From Eublepharis macularius (lineage: Eukaryota; Chordata; Lepidosauria; Squamata; Eublepharidae): DNA of 64,000 nt. A model generated the notes under the pieces. That model saw only the letters and a program-made list of their open reading frames with translations. It had not been told where the DNA came from and ran no database searches. Below are positions 54,259 through 64,000 of this stretch, in pieces. Position numbers and translations under genes: made by a program. The stretch lies in assembly GCF_028583425.1 (NCBI RefSeq), contig NC_072798.1:9054501-9118500 (forward strand), in the 5' to 3' direction. Numbering within the stretch: position 1 is the first letter of the stretch; every line of letters begins with the position of its first letter.

Positions 54259-54338
54259 GCGCCCTGTGATCTTTCCCAGACTTGCTTTGCTGTGAGGTTT
54301 TAAGAAAGAGCGCTAGGGCGGCACCCACATGACTTTCC

Positions 54339-54721
54339 TAGGGTTGTCAGATGGCTTCCCAAAACTGGATGGGAGCCCAGGTACTTATCCTTTTTTCCCT
54401 TTGCATGTATGCCCACTTCTGGCCCCAGCGTGATGACATCACTTCTGTGACATCATTGCTGGAGTGTAAGAGGCTGGGCAGATGCCTGGCCAGCTGCTCC
54501 CCAGGTACCTGTGGCAGGTCAGACTATCGGGCCAGTAGGGGGTGTAAAGCAGGCTGGGAGGGCAAGTGGGCTGACCGCTCCCTGGGCTCGTGTAAGGCTC
54601 ACCCGCCTGGGCGCATCCTAGGCACGCACACAAGTGTCCAGTATTTCAACTTTGTTTCCCTTGGACAGTCTAGCAAAAAACCCGGACTGTCCGGGAGAAA
54701 ACCGGATACCTGGCAACTCTA
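54339..54721. mobile_element. hAT-like MITE (TAGGGTTGTCAG ends), 7/8 TSD
   Basis: Starts TAGGGTTGTCAGATGG and ends GATACCTGGCAACTCTA; flanks GACTTTCC and GATTTTCC differ at one base. GGACAGTC/GGACTGTCC inner arms. Confidence 0.85.
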
Positions 54722-54729
54722 GATTTTCC

Positions 54730-55361
54730 TGTCTCTGCAATGAAAGGGGCTAGAGACCTACTTTTTAAAAAAATGAAAGCTGGGAATTCAGGGAACCTGA
54801 TAGACAGATTGTTATTACATTATAACTGTCTGACAATATGTTAATCGTCTATTTTTTTTAAAAGCCCAATGGTGGTGGGGGTGAAATAGCTGCTGTGGAA
54901 ATTGGGGAAAGAAAAATGACGGAAACTTGCCACGTGGAAGCCCCGATGCTGCTGAGCTGAATTGGCAGCCACAGCAGTAACAAGGAAACTACACAAGCCC
55001 CTCCCCATATGGAAAGCAATACTGTCACCTACACGTCAGTAAACACTGTCCCCAAAGCACTTCCACTTGCCATTTTCTTTCTGTAAAGAAGCTGAGGTCA
55101 AAAACAACCCTGTAAACTGTTAACTTTATGGTTTTTTCACTGAGTATCCAAAGGTAACAGTCTCAGGGAACAGTGAAGAGCAGATGACGAGGAGAGATGG
55201 ACAAATTTTAAATGGAAAACTTGCGGAATCTTAGGAGGTATTACTACTCTAGTGAAGCAAGATGGACATAAAGGGGGAAGATGCACAAACCGCTCCTCAA
55301 AACTCCAAATTTTGGAATTCCCCCCGCCCCCACACTTCTTGTTCAGCACGGAACTCCACAT
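54730..55361. other. Probable SFMBT2 intron, nothing recognised
   Basis: No repeat family or exon recognised. Confidence 0.4.
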
Positions 55362-55850
55362 TGTGTTGTAGCATAGTAATCAGAGTGTTAGACTAGGATT
55401 TGGGAGGGTAAAAGGTAAAAGTAGTCCCCTTTGCAAGCACCGAGTCATTACTGACCCATGGGGGGACGTCACATCACGACGTTTTCTTGGCAGACTTTTT
55501 ACGGGGTGGTTTGCCATTGCCTTCCCCAGTCATCTTGCACTTCACCCCCAGGAAACTGAGTACTCCTTTAACCGACCTCGGAAGGACGGAAGGCTGAGTC
55601 AACCTTGAGCCGGCTATCTGAACCGGGCTTCCACCAGGATTGAACTCAGGTTGTGAGCAGAGCTTGGGCTGCAGTACTGCTGCTTACCACTCTGCGCCAC
55701 GGGGCTCCTAGGATCTGGGAGACTCAGGTTCAAATCCCAGCTCTATCAAGAAGATCAGTGACTTGCCTTGGGCTAGTTGTGCCTAACCTAAATGACAGGG
55801 TTGTCATGAAGGCCGAATGGGATGAAAATATATTAGAGCAAGATGCACCA
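55362..55850 (+). repeat. tRNA-SINE (first family) split by another SINE
   Basis: Head TGTAGCATAGTAATCAGAG (55366) continues after 55721 with ACTCAGGTTCAAATCCCAGC and CCTAACCTAAATGACAGGG. Confidence 0.8.
55407..55707 (-). repeat. Third tRNA-SINE family, full length, 14-bp TSD
   Basis: On the minus strand: head AGCCCCGTGGCGCAGAGTGG, B-box-like GAGTTCAATCC, body to a GTAAAAGGTAAAAG-type tail (plus-strand TACCTTTT reversed). The target duplication CTAGGATYTGGGAG (55393-55406 and 55708-55721) differs at one base. This insertion is younger than the SINE it split. Confidence 0.9.
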
Positions 55851-55942
55851 AGCACGGAGGAATATGCTGAGCTTCTTTTTAGGTCAACAGGCTATGACTA
55901 CTTAGGGCAAACGAATATGAGCAAAGACAACACGATGAGGCC

Positions 55943-56374
55943 TAGAGTTACCAGGTGTCTGGTTTTCCCCCAGACAGTCCGGTCTTTTGTCAGACTGTCC
56001 GGGCGAAATGAAATACTGGTCACCTGCTTCGTGCATACTCCTGATCACCTGACTTCCTTGCCTTCCACACACCTGGGGAGTGGCCAGCCCACTCATCTTC
56101 CTGGCCTGTTGTGTGGCACATGTGCTCTTGCTCACCTGGTAGACTGCATGCCCAGGGAGTGGCTGGCGCACTTGCCAGTCTGGTTTGCTGCATGGCACAT
56201 GCCCAGGGAGTGGCTGGCCAGCTGCCAGCCAGCTCAATAAGCGTCTTGAGCTTGGAAGTGACATCATCATCATGCTGAGGCGGGTGCATGAGAGCATGAA
56301 GGAAAGAAAAAATGGTATGCGCTAGGGTCCCAATCCACTCTGGTTGGGGGGGGGGAAGCCATCTGGAAACCCTA
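55943..56374. mobile_element. hAT-like MITE, exact 8-bp TSD
   Basis: Starts TAGAGTTACCAGGTGTC and ends ATCTGGAAACCCTA; ATGAGGCC flanks it at 55935-55942 and 56375-56382. Inside, CATGCCCAGGGAGTGGCTGG is repeated two to three times. Confidence 0.88.
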
Positions 56375-56525
56375 ATGAGGCCCACCCAGTTCTTTCACAG
56401 CACCTAGCTTAGATCCAGCCTGTAGAGAGAGAGAGTATGCCTTAAAGTTAAGACCTGACTTGCATCTATTCTGGATTCTGGTTCTCTGGAACTACAACAA
56501 AACATGGCACGAGTACCTCTATAAC

Positions 56526-56665
56526 AGAAGCATAAGCTTTTGAGAACCACAGCTCTCTTCGTCAGATGCATGCATTTGATGAAGAGACCTGTGGTTCTCG
56601 AAAGCTTATGCTACAATAAAGCTGGTTAGTCTTAAAGGTGCTACTGGACTCTTTACTATTGTATA
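56526..56665. mobile_element. AAGCTTATGCTACAATAAAG repeat, single unit
   Basis: GAGAACCACAGCTCTCTTCG and its reverse complement, then TAGTCTTAAAGGTGCTACTG. Same type as 39430. Confidence 0.75.
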
Positions 56666-57339
56666 ACACAAGTAGATGGATAGATAAACTGTACGGAAGG
56701 TGGGGGTTCCCAACACTGCCAAGATAAATGCTGGAGATTGGGGTGTGTGACAGGGAAGGGTGGAATTTGGAGATGATGCGATATCACTTTTGAGTGATGC
56801 TCTAGGCTACCTCTACTAGTTTCTATGGTGTTTATTGTCAAGATTAAGGGAAATTACTAGAGCATCACTATGAATTCCTCGGAGGCAGGAAATTGGGCTG
56901 GGGGCTGATAGATGGGAGGTCTAATGGGATCCCCATGGAAACCACTCTGAACTTCTCAAAGATTTACAATTAAGCTAATTAGGAAATCAACTGTTTGGGA
57001 AATTCAGAACAGTGTCCTTTGAGCCTCCCGTCTAGACACCTGCTACGTTTTCAGAGTGTCGTGCACCCTTGTGCCATTTCTCTGATCCTTAAAATAACAA
57101 GTTCTCAGATCATACTCATACATGCCACAAGTGCTTTTCAGTTTCTCTCCTGCTGTTGGACGTGCTTGTGAAAGCTGCTTTTAAACGCGCTGGTATCAGC
57201 TTTCTGAACGGATCGATGGCCAGGCAGGAAAACGTCTTTACAAATGGTACAGCAACCTTCCTGCATTTTCCAAGGCACGTGCGAATTTCATCTTGGAACG
57301 GTTTCATATTTCACACGGAGTTAAGTGTGAATGCACACT
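56666..57339. other. Probable intron, nothing recognised
   Basis: No exon or repeat family recognised. Confidence 0.4.
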
Positions 57340-57489
57340 GACCTGGATAGCTCAGGTGAGCCTGATCTTGTTAGATCTCAGAAGCTAAGCAGGTTGCAGA
57401 GGCAGGCAACGGCAAACCACCTGTTAGCCTCTTGTCATGAAAATTCTGCGAGGGGTCAGCTATGACTTGAGGGCACTCTCCACCACCGA
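57340..57489 (+). repeat. 5S rRNA-derived SINE, fragment
   Basis: GCCTGATCTTGTTAGATCTC followed by AGAAGCTAAGCAGG matches the internal promoter region of 5S rRNA. The 3' body GGCAAACCACCTGTTAGCCT with CTATGACTTGAGGGCA is not 5S. It is not a functional rRNA gene. Confidence 0.85.
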
Positions 57490-57643
57490 GTGTGAATGCA
57501 AAACTGTCTGTGTAGCCGATTTTCATTGGACATGGGCGCTAGAGATTTTCCTTACAGCCATCACTTGAAGCAGCACCCGACGCTGGGATAATAGTGATTT
57601 AAATGGAAGTAAGTGACTATGGGATTTAATGCATGAAGTAGAT

Positions 57644-57775
57644 CCAGAGGAGTTAGCCGTATTAGTCTGTAGTCGCAAAATCAAAAAGAGTCCAGTAGCA
57701 CCTTTAAGACTAACCAACTTTATTGTAGCATAAGCTTTCGAGAATCACAGTTCTCTTCGTCAGATGCATGGAGGG
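57644..57775. mobile_element. TTAGTCTGT/TCGTCAGATGCAT repeat, half copy
   Basis: GATCCAGAGGAGTTAGCCGT to TTCTCTTCGTCAGATGCATG, with AGAGTCCAGTAGCACCTTTA. One arm of the element at 39430. Confidence 0.75.
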
Positions 57776-58706
57776 CAAGAAGAAACTGGTCAGATCTGTG
57801 CATGAAGTGTTATTGTGTATGTGTTTGTGCTTTGCACAAGGTCTGTAATTATTGAAAGTAACGTCGGAACAGTCTACATCTTCCATCTTTGAAAAAGGGA
57901 ATCCGGAAACGGGACCTTCAACCGGTCATCCCGTCAGATGGACGTTTCTATCTATGTGCTATTGGACCTATAATGGACTTGTGACCATTTGGACCATTAT
58001 ACAAATAATTGGAACTACTGGACAAAACAAAAAAATAGTATGAGGTGGAATGGTCATTACCAATAATAATATCTGTGATCTGCACTAAGCACTTTATAGG
58101 CCTGGTGAGGAAGACTGTATAATGATTGTGAATGAATTGAACGGCAATTAATAACACTTAATGTATGATTAATACTTCGTATGAAACTGACTTGGAGTAG
58201 CTTTATTTCGTTAGGCGGTCTTGAATTCTGTAACTGTTAGCCATCTCTCTGAAAACAGAACCACGACTTTTCTCCGGTTGCAAATGGCAGCTGTGCGTAG
58301 CAATCTGCCTACCACCCATGCACATACTGCTTTCTTTGGAGGGCGGCCATGCTCAAAACATTGGCAGTGTATTTTTTATGTCAATATTTTATTAATTACA
58401 ATCTATAATATAGCAAACCCAAACTGCATACTTTGTAAAGATTCCAGCTGTTGGCATCTATCATAGCCCACGAGCGTGTGACCATATTAAGTTGCATTAA
58501 GCGTGAGGGTCTTTTAGCAAATGGAAAACTCTCTCCCCTTAATAGTGTGCACCACAGAACAACTGCTAATACGTTTAAGGAAAGAGGTCTATAAAGCCAG
58601 CTTAATAAATATAAACAGTGTGTGCTCTCTGCTTATACGTGGCAGCTGTTAATGGGTACTCATTTGTGGGCTGGCACCAAGCGAGAATCAAAGGTCTAGG
58701 AAACAG
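57776..58706. other. Intron; possible Penelope-like 3' region
   Basis: CCGGAAACGGGACCTTCAAC (57901) resembles the GAAACGGG strings of such elements. The rest is unrecognised. Confidence 0.35.
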
Positions 58707-59300
58707 AAGTTACAGAATCACAGAGTTGGAAGGGGCCATACAGACCTTCTAGACCAACCCCCTGCCCAGTGCAGGATCAGCCTAAAGCATCCCTGACAAA
58801 TATTCATCCAGCCGCTTCTTGAGAACTGCCAGTGAGGGGGAGCTCACCACCTCCCTAGGCAGCTGATTCCATTTTTGAACTACTCTGATCGTGAAAAGGT
58901 TTTTCCTAATATCCAGCCGGTACCTTTGTGCATATAGTTTTAACCCATTGCTTCGCGTCCTACCCTCTGCTGCCAACTGGAACAGCTCTTTGCCCTCCTC
59001 CAAATGACAGCCTTTCAAATATTTAAAGAGAGCAATCATGTCCCCCCTCAATCTCCTCTTCTCCAAACTAAACATTCCCAAGGCCCTCAGCCTTTCCTTG
59101 TAGGGCTCAGTCTCCAGACCCCTGATCATCCTCGTCGCTCTCCTCTGCACCCTCTCGATTTTGTCCACACCGTTTTTGAAATGAGGCCTCCAGAACTGCA
59201 CACAGCACTCTAAGAGCGGCCTGACCAAGGCAGTACAGACCCGCACATTCTTTTTCTCCTTACTGCTTTGTTTCCATTTCTCTCTTCCCAACAACTTGAA
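58707..59300 (-). mobile_element. CR1 LINE, 3' end with intact ORF2 C-terminal frame
   Basis: A 170-codon minus frame (59294-58782) is open: LVRPLLECCVQFWRPHFKNG, KIERVQRRATRMIRGLE, MFSLEKRRLRGDMIALFKYL, YRLDIRKNLFTIRVVQKWNQ, LPREVVSSPSLAVLKKRLDE. It covers the end of the RT domain region and the ORF2 C-terminus. The 3' end at 58712 has the ACAGAATCACAGAG terminus. 5' truncated. The open frame suggests a fairly young copy. Confidence 0.93.
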
Positions 59301-59559
59301 GTGAAAGAGAGAAATTAAATTAGAAACTTAGACTGTTTCCACATGGATGTTTTGCTCCCCTTCGGCTTCCTTACCACAGAGCTGTTTTGGGAGCATCCAT
59401 GTGACATGCCAGGTATTTACCCTGTTCTGCTGCAACCTGTCCCACATCTGATCTGGTATGGTCTTTTCAGAAAGACTGCAGTCAAAGCACCTTTGGATGT
59501 CATGTGGACAGGAAGGTGTGCATTTCTGTAAGTCTTACCCAACATTTAGTTGGGTAAGA

Positions 59560-59725
59560 TTACCTCCTTCTCCTCGCCTCCATTACAACCTCACAACAAC
59601 CCTGTGAGGTAGGTTAGGTTGTGTGACCGGCCCACGGGTGCCCAACTATTTTCAACGGCAGAGTGGGGAATCAAACCTTAGTCTACCAGATCCTAATTCA
59701 ACGCTTTAACCACTATACCGTATTT
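59560..59725 (-). repeat. tRNA-SINE, first family
   Basis: CCTCACAACAACCCTGTGAGG, GGGAATCAAACCTTAGTC and TTAACCACTATACC on the minus strand. Confidence 0.8.
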
Positions 59726-59877
59726 TCCTTCCCTCCACCTCCACAGCCACCATTTACCCCCTCCCACATATACCAGAGGGCTTTAAAAAATTGAGAATTG
59801 CTAGGTCACTATAGTGTTATAACAACGATCTATGGCCACAAAATATTTTGAATGTTATAATGTTGTAACTCTAGATT

Positions 59878-60727
59878 GCTATGGTGATGGAAAGTGGCAT
59901 TCAGTCACAGCCAACTTATGACGATCCCATAGGGTTTTCTAGACAAGAGACCCTCAGAGGTTGTTCGCTATTTATTTTACATGGCTACAGCAGCAAGACT
60001 TTTGTATGCGCAGAAATGGAAAGTGCAAGAAATACCAACTATAGAAGATTGGATTTACAAATTGCTGTACATGGCTGAGATGGACAAAATGACAAGAAAA
60101 CTTAAAGATCTTGATCCAGGAGAATATATTGCAGACTGGGAGAAATTGAAACAATATCTAGAAAAAAAATGGGATGTGAAAGGAGGATTGTGGCAGTTTG
60201 AGAATTATTAATATGTGACTTTATAAAGGGGAGAGAGAAGTAACTTTACCATTAATGGGGAAACTTAGCTATTAATTAATCTAAGCTAACATTAGTAATA
60301 AGGAGATTGTATTAAAAATAGATAGTTTAAACAGTGAAATGTAGATTGATATATTAGAAAATTGGAGATATAGAAGAATTTGAACATGCTTAGAATAAGT
60401 GATATAACATATATAGGATTTAGAAAAATTATGGTTAAGAGTAATTTGAGTAATAAGAGGGGTTTGGGGTTGGCAAGCTGTTGGAAGTCAGTAAGGAGGG
60501 GGGAAGGGGGGCTGATATAATTTAGATAAGACGGGGAATTTGTATATTGAATAATATTGCATGTACTCACCAATAATTTTTTTAAAGAGGTTGTTCGCTA
60601 TTGCTTGCCACTGTGTAGGGACCTTGAACTTCCTTGGTGGTTTCCCATCCAAGTACCAAAAAGGACTGACCTTGCTTAGCTTCTGAGATCTGACAAGATC
60701 ACGCTAGCCTCGGCCATCCGGCAATTC
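59878..60727 (-). repeat. 5S rRNA-derived SINE, near full length, split by L1
   Basis: The minus strand reads GATGGCCGAGGCTAGCGTGA, TCTTGTCAGATCTCAGAAGC and TAAGCAAGGTCAG...TACTTGGATGGGAAACC, clearly 5S rRNA-like, then a SINE body ending CGTCATAAGTTGGCTGTG. The L1 insertion at 59973-60585 interrupts it. Confidence 0.9.
59973..60585 (+). mobile_element. L1-type LINE, 5' truncated, 17-bp TSD
   Basis: AGAGGTTGTTCGCTATT is exact at 59956-59972 and 60586-60602. The insert codes ATAARLLYAQKWKVQEIPTI, EDWIYKLLYMAEMDKMTRKL and EKLKQYLEKKW, the C-terminal end of L1 ORF2, stopping at 60209-60211, and then an AT-rich 3' UTR. Only the last 80 or so codons were inserted. Confidence 0.92.
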
Positions 60728-61210
60728 CCAATTTCTTTTTAAAAGCCCTTTGGCAGGAGGGGAGCAAATTGTGACCGCGGGCAGGGGCGGTAGTCAAGGA
60801 AAGTGAGCGGGGTGCTGTGTGGATGCTTCATTGCCATGCTAAATGCCCTCATGTTTGCAGCAGCAGTTACACTCACCCAGAATCGCCTTAACGTGGAAGT
60901 GTAGTTTGACCTTCTTGAATCAAGCTATGTTGGTGTGTGCTTCTACATGTATGCTCCTATGGCTTGGATCCACGCGATATTTTCCACTCATGCAAGTCAG
61001 TGCACCAGAACTTTTCTGCCTCCCCTTCCTGCTGCAGCCCACTGGTCTCCCCAAAATGTTTCTCCTGGGGGACGGGGGACCCCTGGAACAGCATGGAAGC
61101 CAAATCGAGGGTCTGCAGCAGGAAAAGAGAAGTGGTAGAAATTGCTCTTCCCCTTCTGTTAGGGGAAAATTAAGTCTGGATCCATTCTTATGTACAGAAT
61201 TGCAGACAGT
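60728..61210. other. Probable intron, nothing recognised
   Basis: Overlapping frames of 65-130 codons occur on both strands without domains or splice borders. Confidence 0.4.
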
Positions 61211-61361
61211 GGCTGATTCCGCACACGTTGGATAATGCACTTTCAATGCACTTTAGCTATCATTTGGAAGTGGATTTTTTGTTTCACACTCGAAAAATCC
61301 AGTTCCAAATTATCTCTAAAGAGGATTGGAAATGCATTATCCAACATGTGTGGGATCAGCC
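61211..61361. mobile_element. 151-bp palindromic MITE, second intact copy
   Basis: GGCTGATTCCGCACACGTTG and CAACATGTGTGGGATCAGCC. Reverse of the copy at 24929 (CCAATCCTCTTTAGAGAT is on the opposite side). Confidence 0.85.
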
Positions 61362-61375
61362 AGTGTGTATTTACC

Positions 61376-61562
61376 TTAGAGCTGGGTTGTGAAATTCTTA
61401 GAGATTTTGGGGGTGGAGCCTGGAGAGGGCAGGGCTTGGGGAGGGGCATTAGCAGGGTATACAGCCACACAGCCCACCCTCCAAAGAGGCCATTTCCTCC
61501 TCTGTTGTCTGGAGATCAGTTGTAATTCCCGCAGATCTCCAGCCACCACCTGGAGGCTACAA
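61376..61562. mobile_element. TTGGCAACCC-type repeat, partial
   Basis: GATTTTGGGGGTGGAGCCTG, GATCAGTTGTAATTCCCGC and CCACCACCTGGAGGCTAC follow the family order; the terminal GGCAACCC is lost. Confidence 0.7.
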
Positions 61563-62134
61563 AGCAAACAACAGTGGCAACTCCCGTGTGAAACTGCCGA
61601 TAAAGAAGGAAACCCTCACGGGAAAAAAGAAAATAATACAACTCTTGGTTCAGTTTAAAGCACAAATGCTAACAGTCATTTCTATTGTTTCATGTATAAC
61701 CAATAGGATGACCAAATTATATCAAGAGAACTCAATATCGTAAGTATTCATATGACATTCATATAAGCAAGCAAGGAAACAAAAGTCCGGGAGAGTCACA
61801 AAAGGAGACCACACCGTATCTTCTCTGGGTGTAATTGGTCCCGTTATCCAAAATAAAGTCTCTGCCAAGGGCAATTATTATGTCCCGTTGCTTCTTTCAA
61901 AATAAAGACTGTGCCAAAAGCAATAGTGTGTCCTATTTCTTCTTTAGTTGTTTGTACATTAGCTGCTGTGGAGCTTAGCAAATCACAGTCCTACGCCCAA
62001 TCTGGGGCCAGCTGAAAGGCTCAGATTTCGCAGAATTTCTTCCTCAGGAGTGTGGTGGTGTAGGAGGACACTTATCATTGCTGTGACAAATCAATGCAGT
62101 AATGTTCCCGGATAGGGGCGGCTGTATCTTCTTA

Positions 62135-62930
62135 GAGCCAAGCTACAAGTGACACCTTACACAGGTTGGACACTTGTCAGCTTCCCTCAAGTTTTGATGG
62201 GAAATGTAGGCATCCTGGTTTTACAGCTTGGCTCTCCATTACAGAGTAATCAAAGTGGAAACCCACAACTAAGGGATACAGTCAGTCAGGTTCTGAAATT
62301 CTAGTGTATTAAAGTGGCACAGTGCAATGAATAAATAACAATACTGTTATAAGCATATCAAATCACATAAGCAAACAGTGTGCAATAAACAGCTCAAAAT
62401 CGGCCAAGACAGAAATATCCAATGGTGCAATCAAGTTCATATCAGAGTTCAAAGCAGAGATGAAACATAGACAGAAAACCAGAGAAGCCGTGAGGACCCC
62501 TCGTTCCTGTTCAAGGTAAGCTCTTAGATAGATGTACTCTTCTCATTTTCTTTCAACAGGTGGAACAAGGAGATGGAACACTCTGCAGGACCGAGACCCG
62601 ACAAGGAACCGGTCATCAACAACGCTTGTGTCCAGACTGCATCAGGGGCCAACAGACCTCCTCACCAAACATCTCTGAAAATTGCAAATGTATAAGACTT
62701 TCACTGCTGCCGCTGTTACAAACTTCAGCGGCAGTCCGTCACACCTCTCCGTCACACGGCCAACTAAGAGAGGCCTGTTGGCCCCTGATGCAGTCTGGAA
62801 ACAAGCGTTGTTTCCATTACAATGGCTCTCCATTACAGCTGCAAGACCAGGACGCCTACATTTCCCATCAAAACTTGAGGGAAGCTGACAAGTGTCCAAC
62901 CTGTGTCAGGCGTCACTTGTAGCTTGGCTC
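62135..62930. mobile_element. Fold-back MITE (GAGCCAAGCTACAAG ends) with a nested insert
   Basis: GAGCCAAGCTACAAGTGACA and GTCACTTGTAGCTTGGCTC are the ends; CCCTCAAGTTTTGATGGGAA and its reverse pair inside, as at 25910. The central part is replaced by the insert at 62245-62838. Confidence 0.85.
62245..62838 (+). mobile_element. 594-bp insertion with 15-bp TSD, unclassified
   Basis: GGCTCTCCATTACAG is exact at 62230-62244 and 62824-62838. Inside, CTGATGCAGTCTGGA and its reverse TCCAGACTGCATCAG form arms around 62620-62810, with CTGCCGCTG...CAGCGGCAG in the middle. A TTCTTTCAACAG/GTGG acceptor-like site is at 62549-62561. A 15-bp duplication points to retrotransposition. Confidence 0.7.
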
Positions 62931-63066
62931 TCAGGTGCCCTTTTTGTCACAAAAGGAGACCACACCGTATCTTCTCTGGGTGTAATTGGTCCCTACCCAA
63001 CCCTACCTCCAGGGAACCACTGTAAGCAGGCTCCTGTTAACAGAGGCCAGAAACCCTTCAGCCTAT

Positions 63067-63301
63067 GAGCAGAACCACAAGTGACAAAAGGCACAGACTG
63101 GACACTTGTCTGCTTCCCTCAAGTTTTGATGGGAAATGTAGGCAGCTTGGCGGAATGGTGGACAAGTGACAGTTGAAAAGCCCATTGGACAGCAGTCGGT
63201 GAGCGAAGCTGCGAGACCAGGTTGCCTACATTTCCCATCAAAACTTGAGGGAAGCAGACAAGTGTCCAATCTGTGCCTTTTGTCACTTGTGGTTCTGCTC
63301 T
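63067..63301. mobile_element. Fold-back MITE (GAGCAGAACCACAAG ends)
   Basis: GAGCAGAACCACAAGTGACA and GTCACTTGTGGTTCTGCTC; the same inner CCCTCAAGTTTTGATGGG arms as 25910 and 62135, but variant tips. A sister subfamily. Confidence 0.85.
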
Positions 63302-64000
63302 AAGATACAGGAGAATAACTGCCAGGAAGGTTTGGCTATCCTCCGACTTACTATAAAGTAACAGGCCAGATACTCGCTCTCCTCCATGCAATTAACAGGC
63401 TTTAATGAGTGGGAAAGAGAGGCTTCAGTGAATGAAGAAGTATTAAGCCATTTATTGCATGCATGGCCTAAGCAGCAACAGTGCATATGTTTAGAAATTT
63501 ATGGCTGAAGTTATATTTGAACCAGGCATTTCTCGGTTTTCAGTGGCTCCTACCAGGCTTTCAGAAGCCTCAAAAGCTTGGCACCTGTAGCAGCTCTTTC
63601 CTTAGGCGTAACAGGAATTGTGCTATTTTGTACAGGAAGAGAATGTTTCCATTTATTAAAAGACCATCAGGATTCATATAATGGCTGTGCTCACGTGCTC
63701 TTCAGCTAAAAGAGATTTCTTGGCTTTCACTGGCTGCTGGAAGGCCTTCAGAAGCCTCGAATGTTTTGTACCGGTAGCAGCTTTTCTTTTTTTGTCAAAT
63801 TCCTTGATTCGAAGGTTTTCTTTTATTTTACCCTTGGATGCATTTGGAATGTTATTGTTCATCTCGACAATCAGGATTATCTTGGCCTCTTGCCTTTCCC
63901 CTTTCATTTAGTAAATATAACAGAAACCAGACTCAAAACCACTACAGGAAGAAATCCGCCTGTGTTTTAGACAGATGGTAATTACTTTTCAGAGTCTGGG
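63302..64000. other. Right edge with a diverged duplicated segment
   Basis: On the minus strand, about 63780-63700 reads KKRKAATGTKHSRLLKAF and QQPVKAKK, and about 63610-63530 reads KERAATGAKLLRLLKAW then a stop and EPLKTEK. The two are about 170 bases apart and clearly homologous. No family recognised; may be a worn gene copy or transposon. Confidence 0.4.

Larger units (their letters stand above)
61795..62993. repeat. Exact 48-bp direct repeats 1.1 kb apart
   Basis: A 48-base block starting GTCACAAAAGGAGACCACAC and ending GTAATTGGTCCC is identical at 61795-61842 and 62946-62993. It encloses the nested fold-back element at 62135-62930. See the matching finding. Confidence 0.85.

Noticed and set aside
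57349-57410. 5S rRNA gene
   Set aside because: Only the internal promoter part is 5S-like and it runs into a SINE body; it is a 5S-derived SINE. The same applies to 60629-60725.

Overview
The window is vertebrate nuclear DNA, most likely from a squamate reptile. Evidence: a split host gene with GT-AG introns; CR1, L2 and L1 LINE fragments; several tRNA-derived SINE families; a 5S rRNA-derived SINE; many non-autonomous hAT-like elements; and Penelope-like elements. The repeat mix would suit a gecko or another lizard, but I cannot fix the species. There are no prokaryotic-type operons, rRNA operons, CRISPR arrays or functional tRNA genes. Layout: (1) 1-7490, plus strand, is the 3' part of an endogenous retrovirus: the integrase end of pol, a 1.6 kb pol-env gap, a long env frame, a 1.4 kb spacer with an ATGAATT-rich array and a hairpin next to a polypurine tract, then a probable 3' LTR. 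(2) 7491-14780 is intergenic, with an 0.8 kb near-perfect palindrome, an L2 fragment and a hAT-like element inside a CR1 remnant. (3) 14780-53861, minus strand, is the 3' part of SFMBT2, a Polycomb-group MBT-domain protein. I can place twelve coding exons. Their phases join without a break to give 519 codons plus the stop, covering the last MBT repeat, the SLED domain, a basic/acidic linker and the C-terminal SAM domain. (4) 53862-64000 is probably a further upstream SFMBT2 intron, since the preceding exon was not found; it is filled with nested repeats. How the parts relate: SFMBT2 is the only host gene I can support. It reads right to left and ends with a polyadenylation signal near 14798, about 7.3 kb from the retroviral LTR, which lies downstream in the opposite orientation. 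The rest is mobile DNA in introns and intergenic sequence. Many insertions keep readable target-site duplications (8 bp for hAT-like elements, 12-17 bp for retroelements), so nesting order can be read directly. Main items for follow-up: the long env frame broken only just after its signal peptide, the ATGAATT array and pre-PPT hairpin, the giant palindrome, and a short inverted-repeat element family with perfect 12-13 bp duplications.
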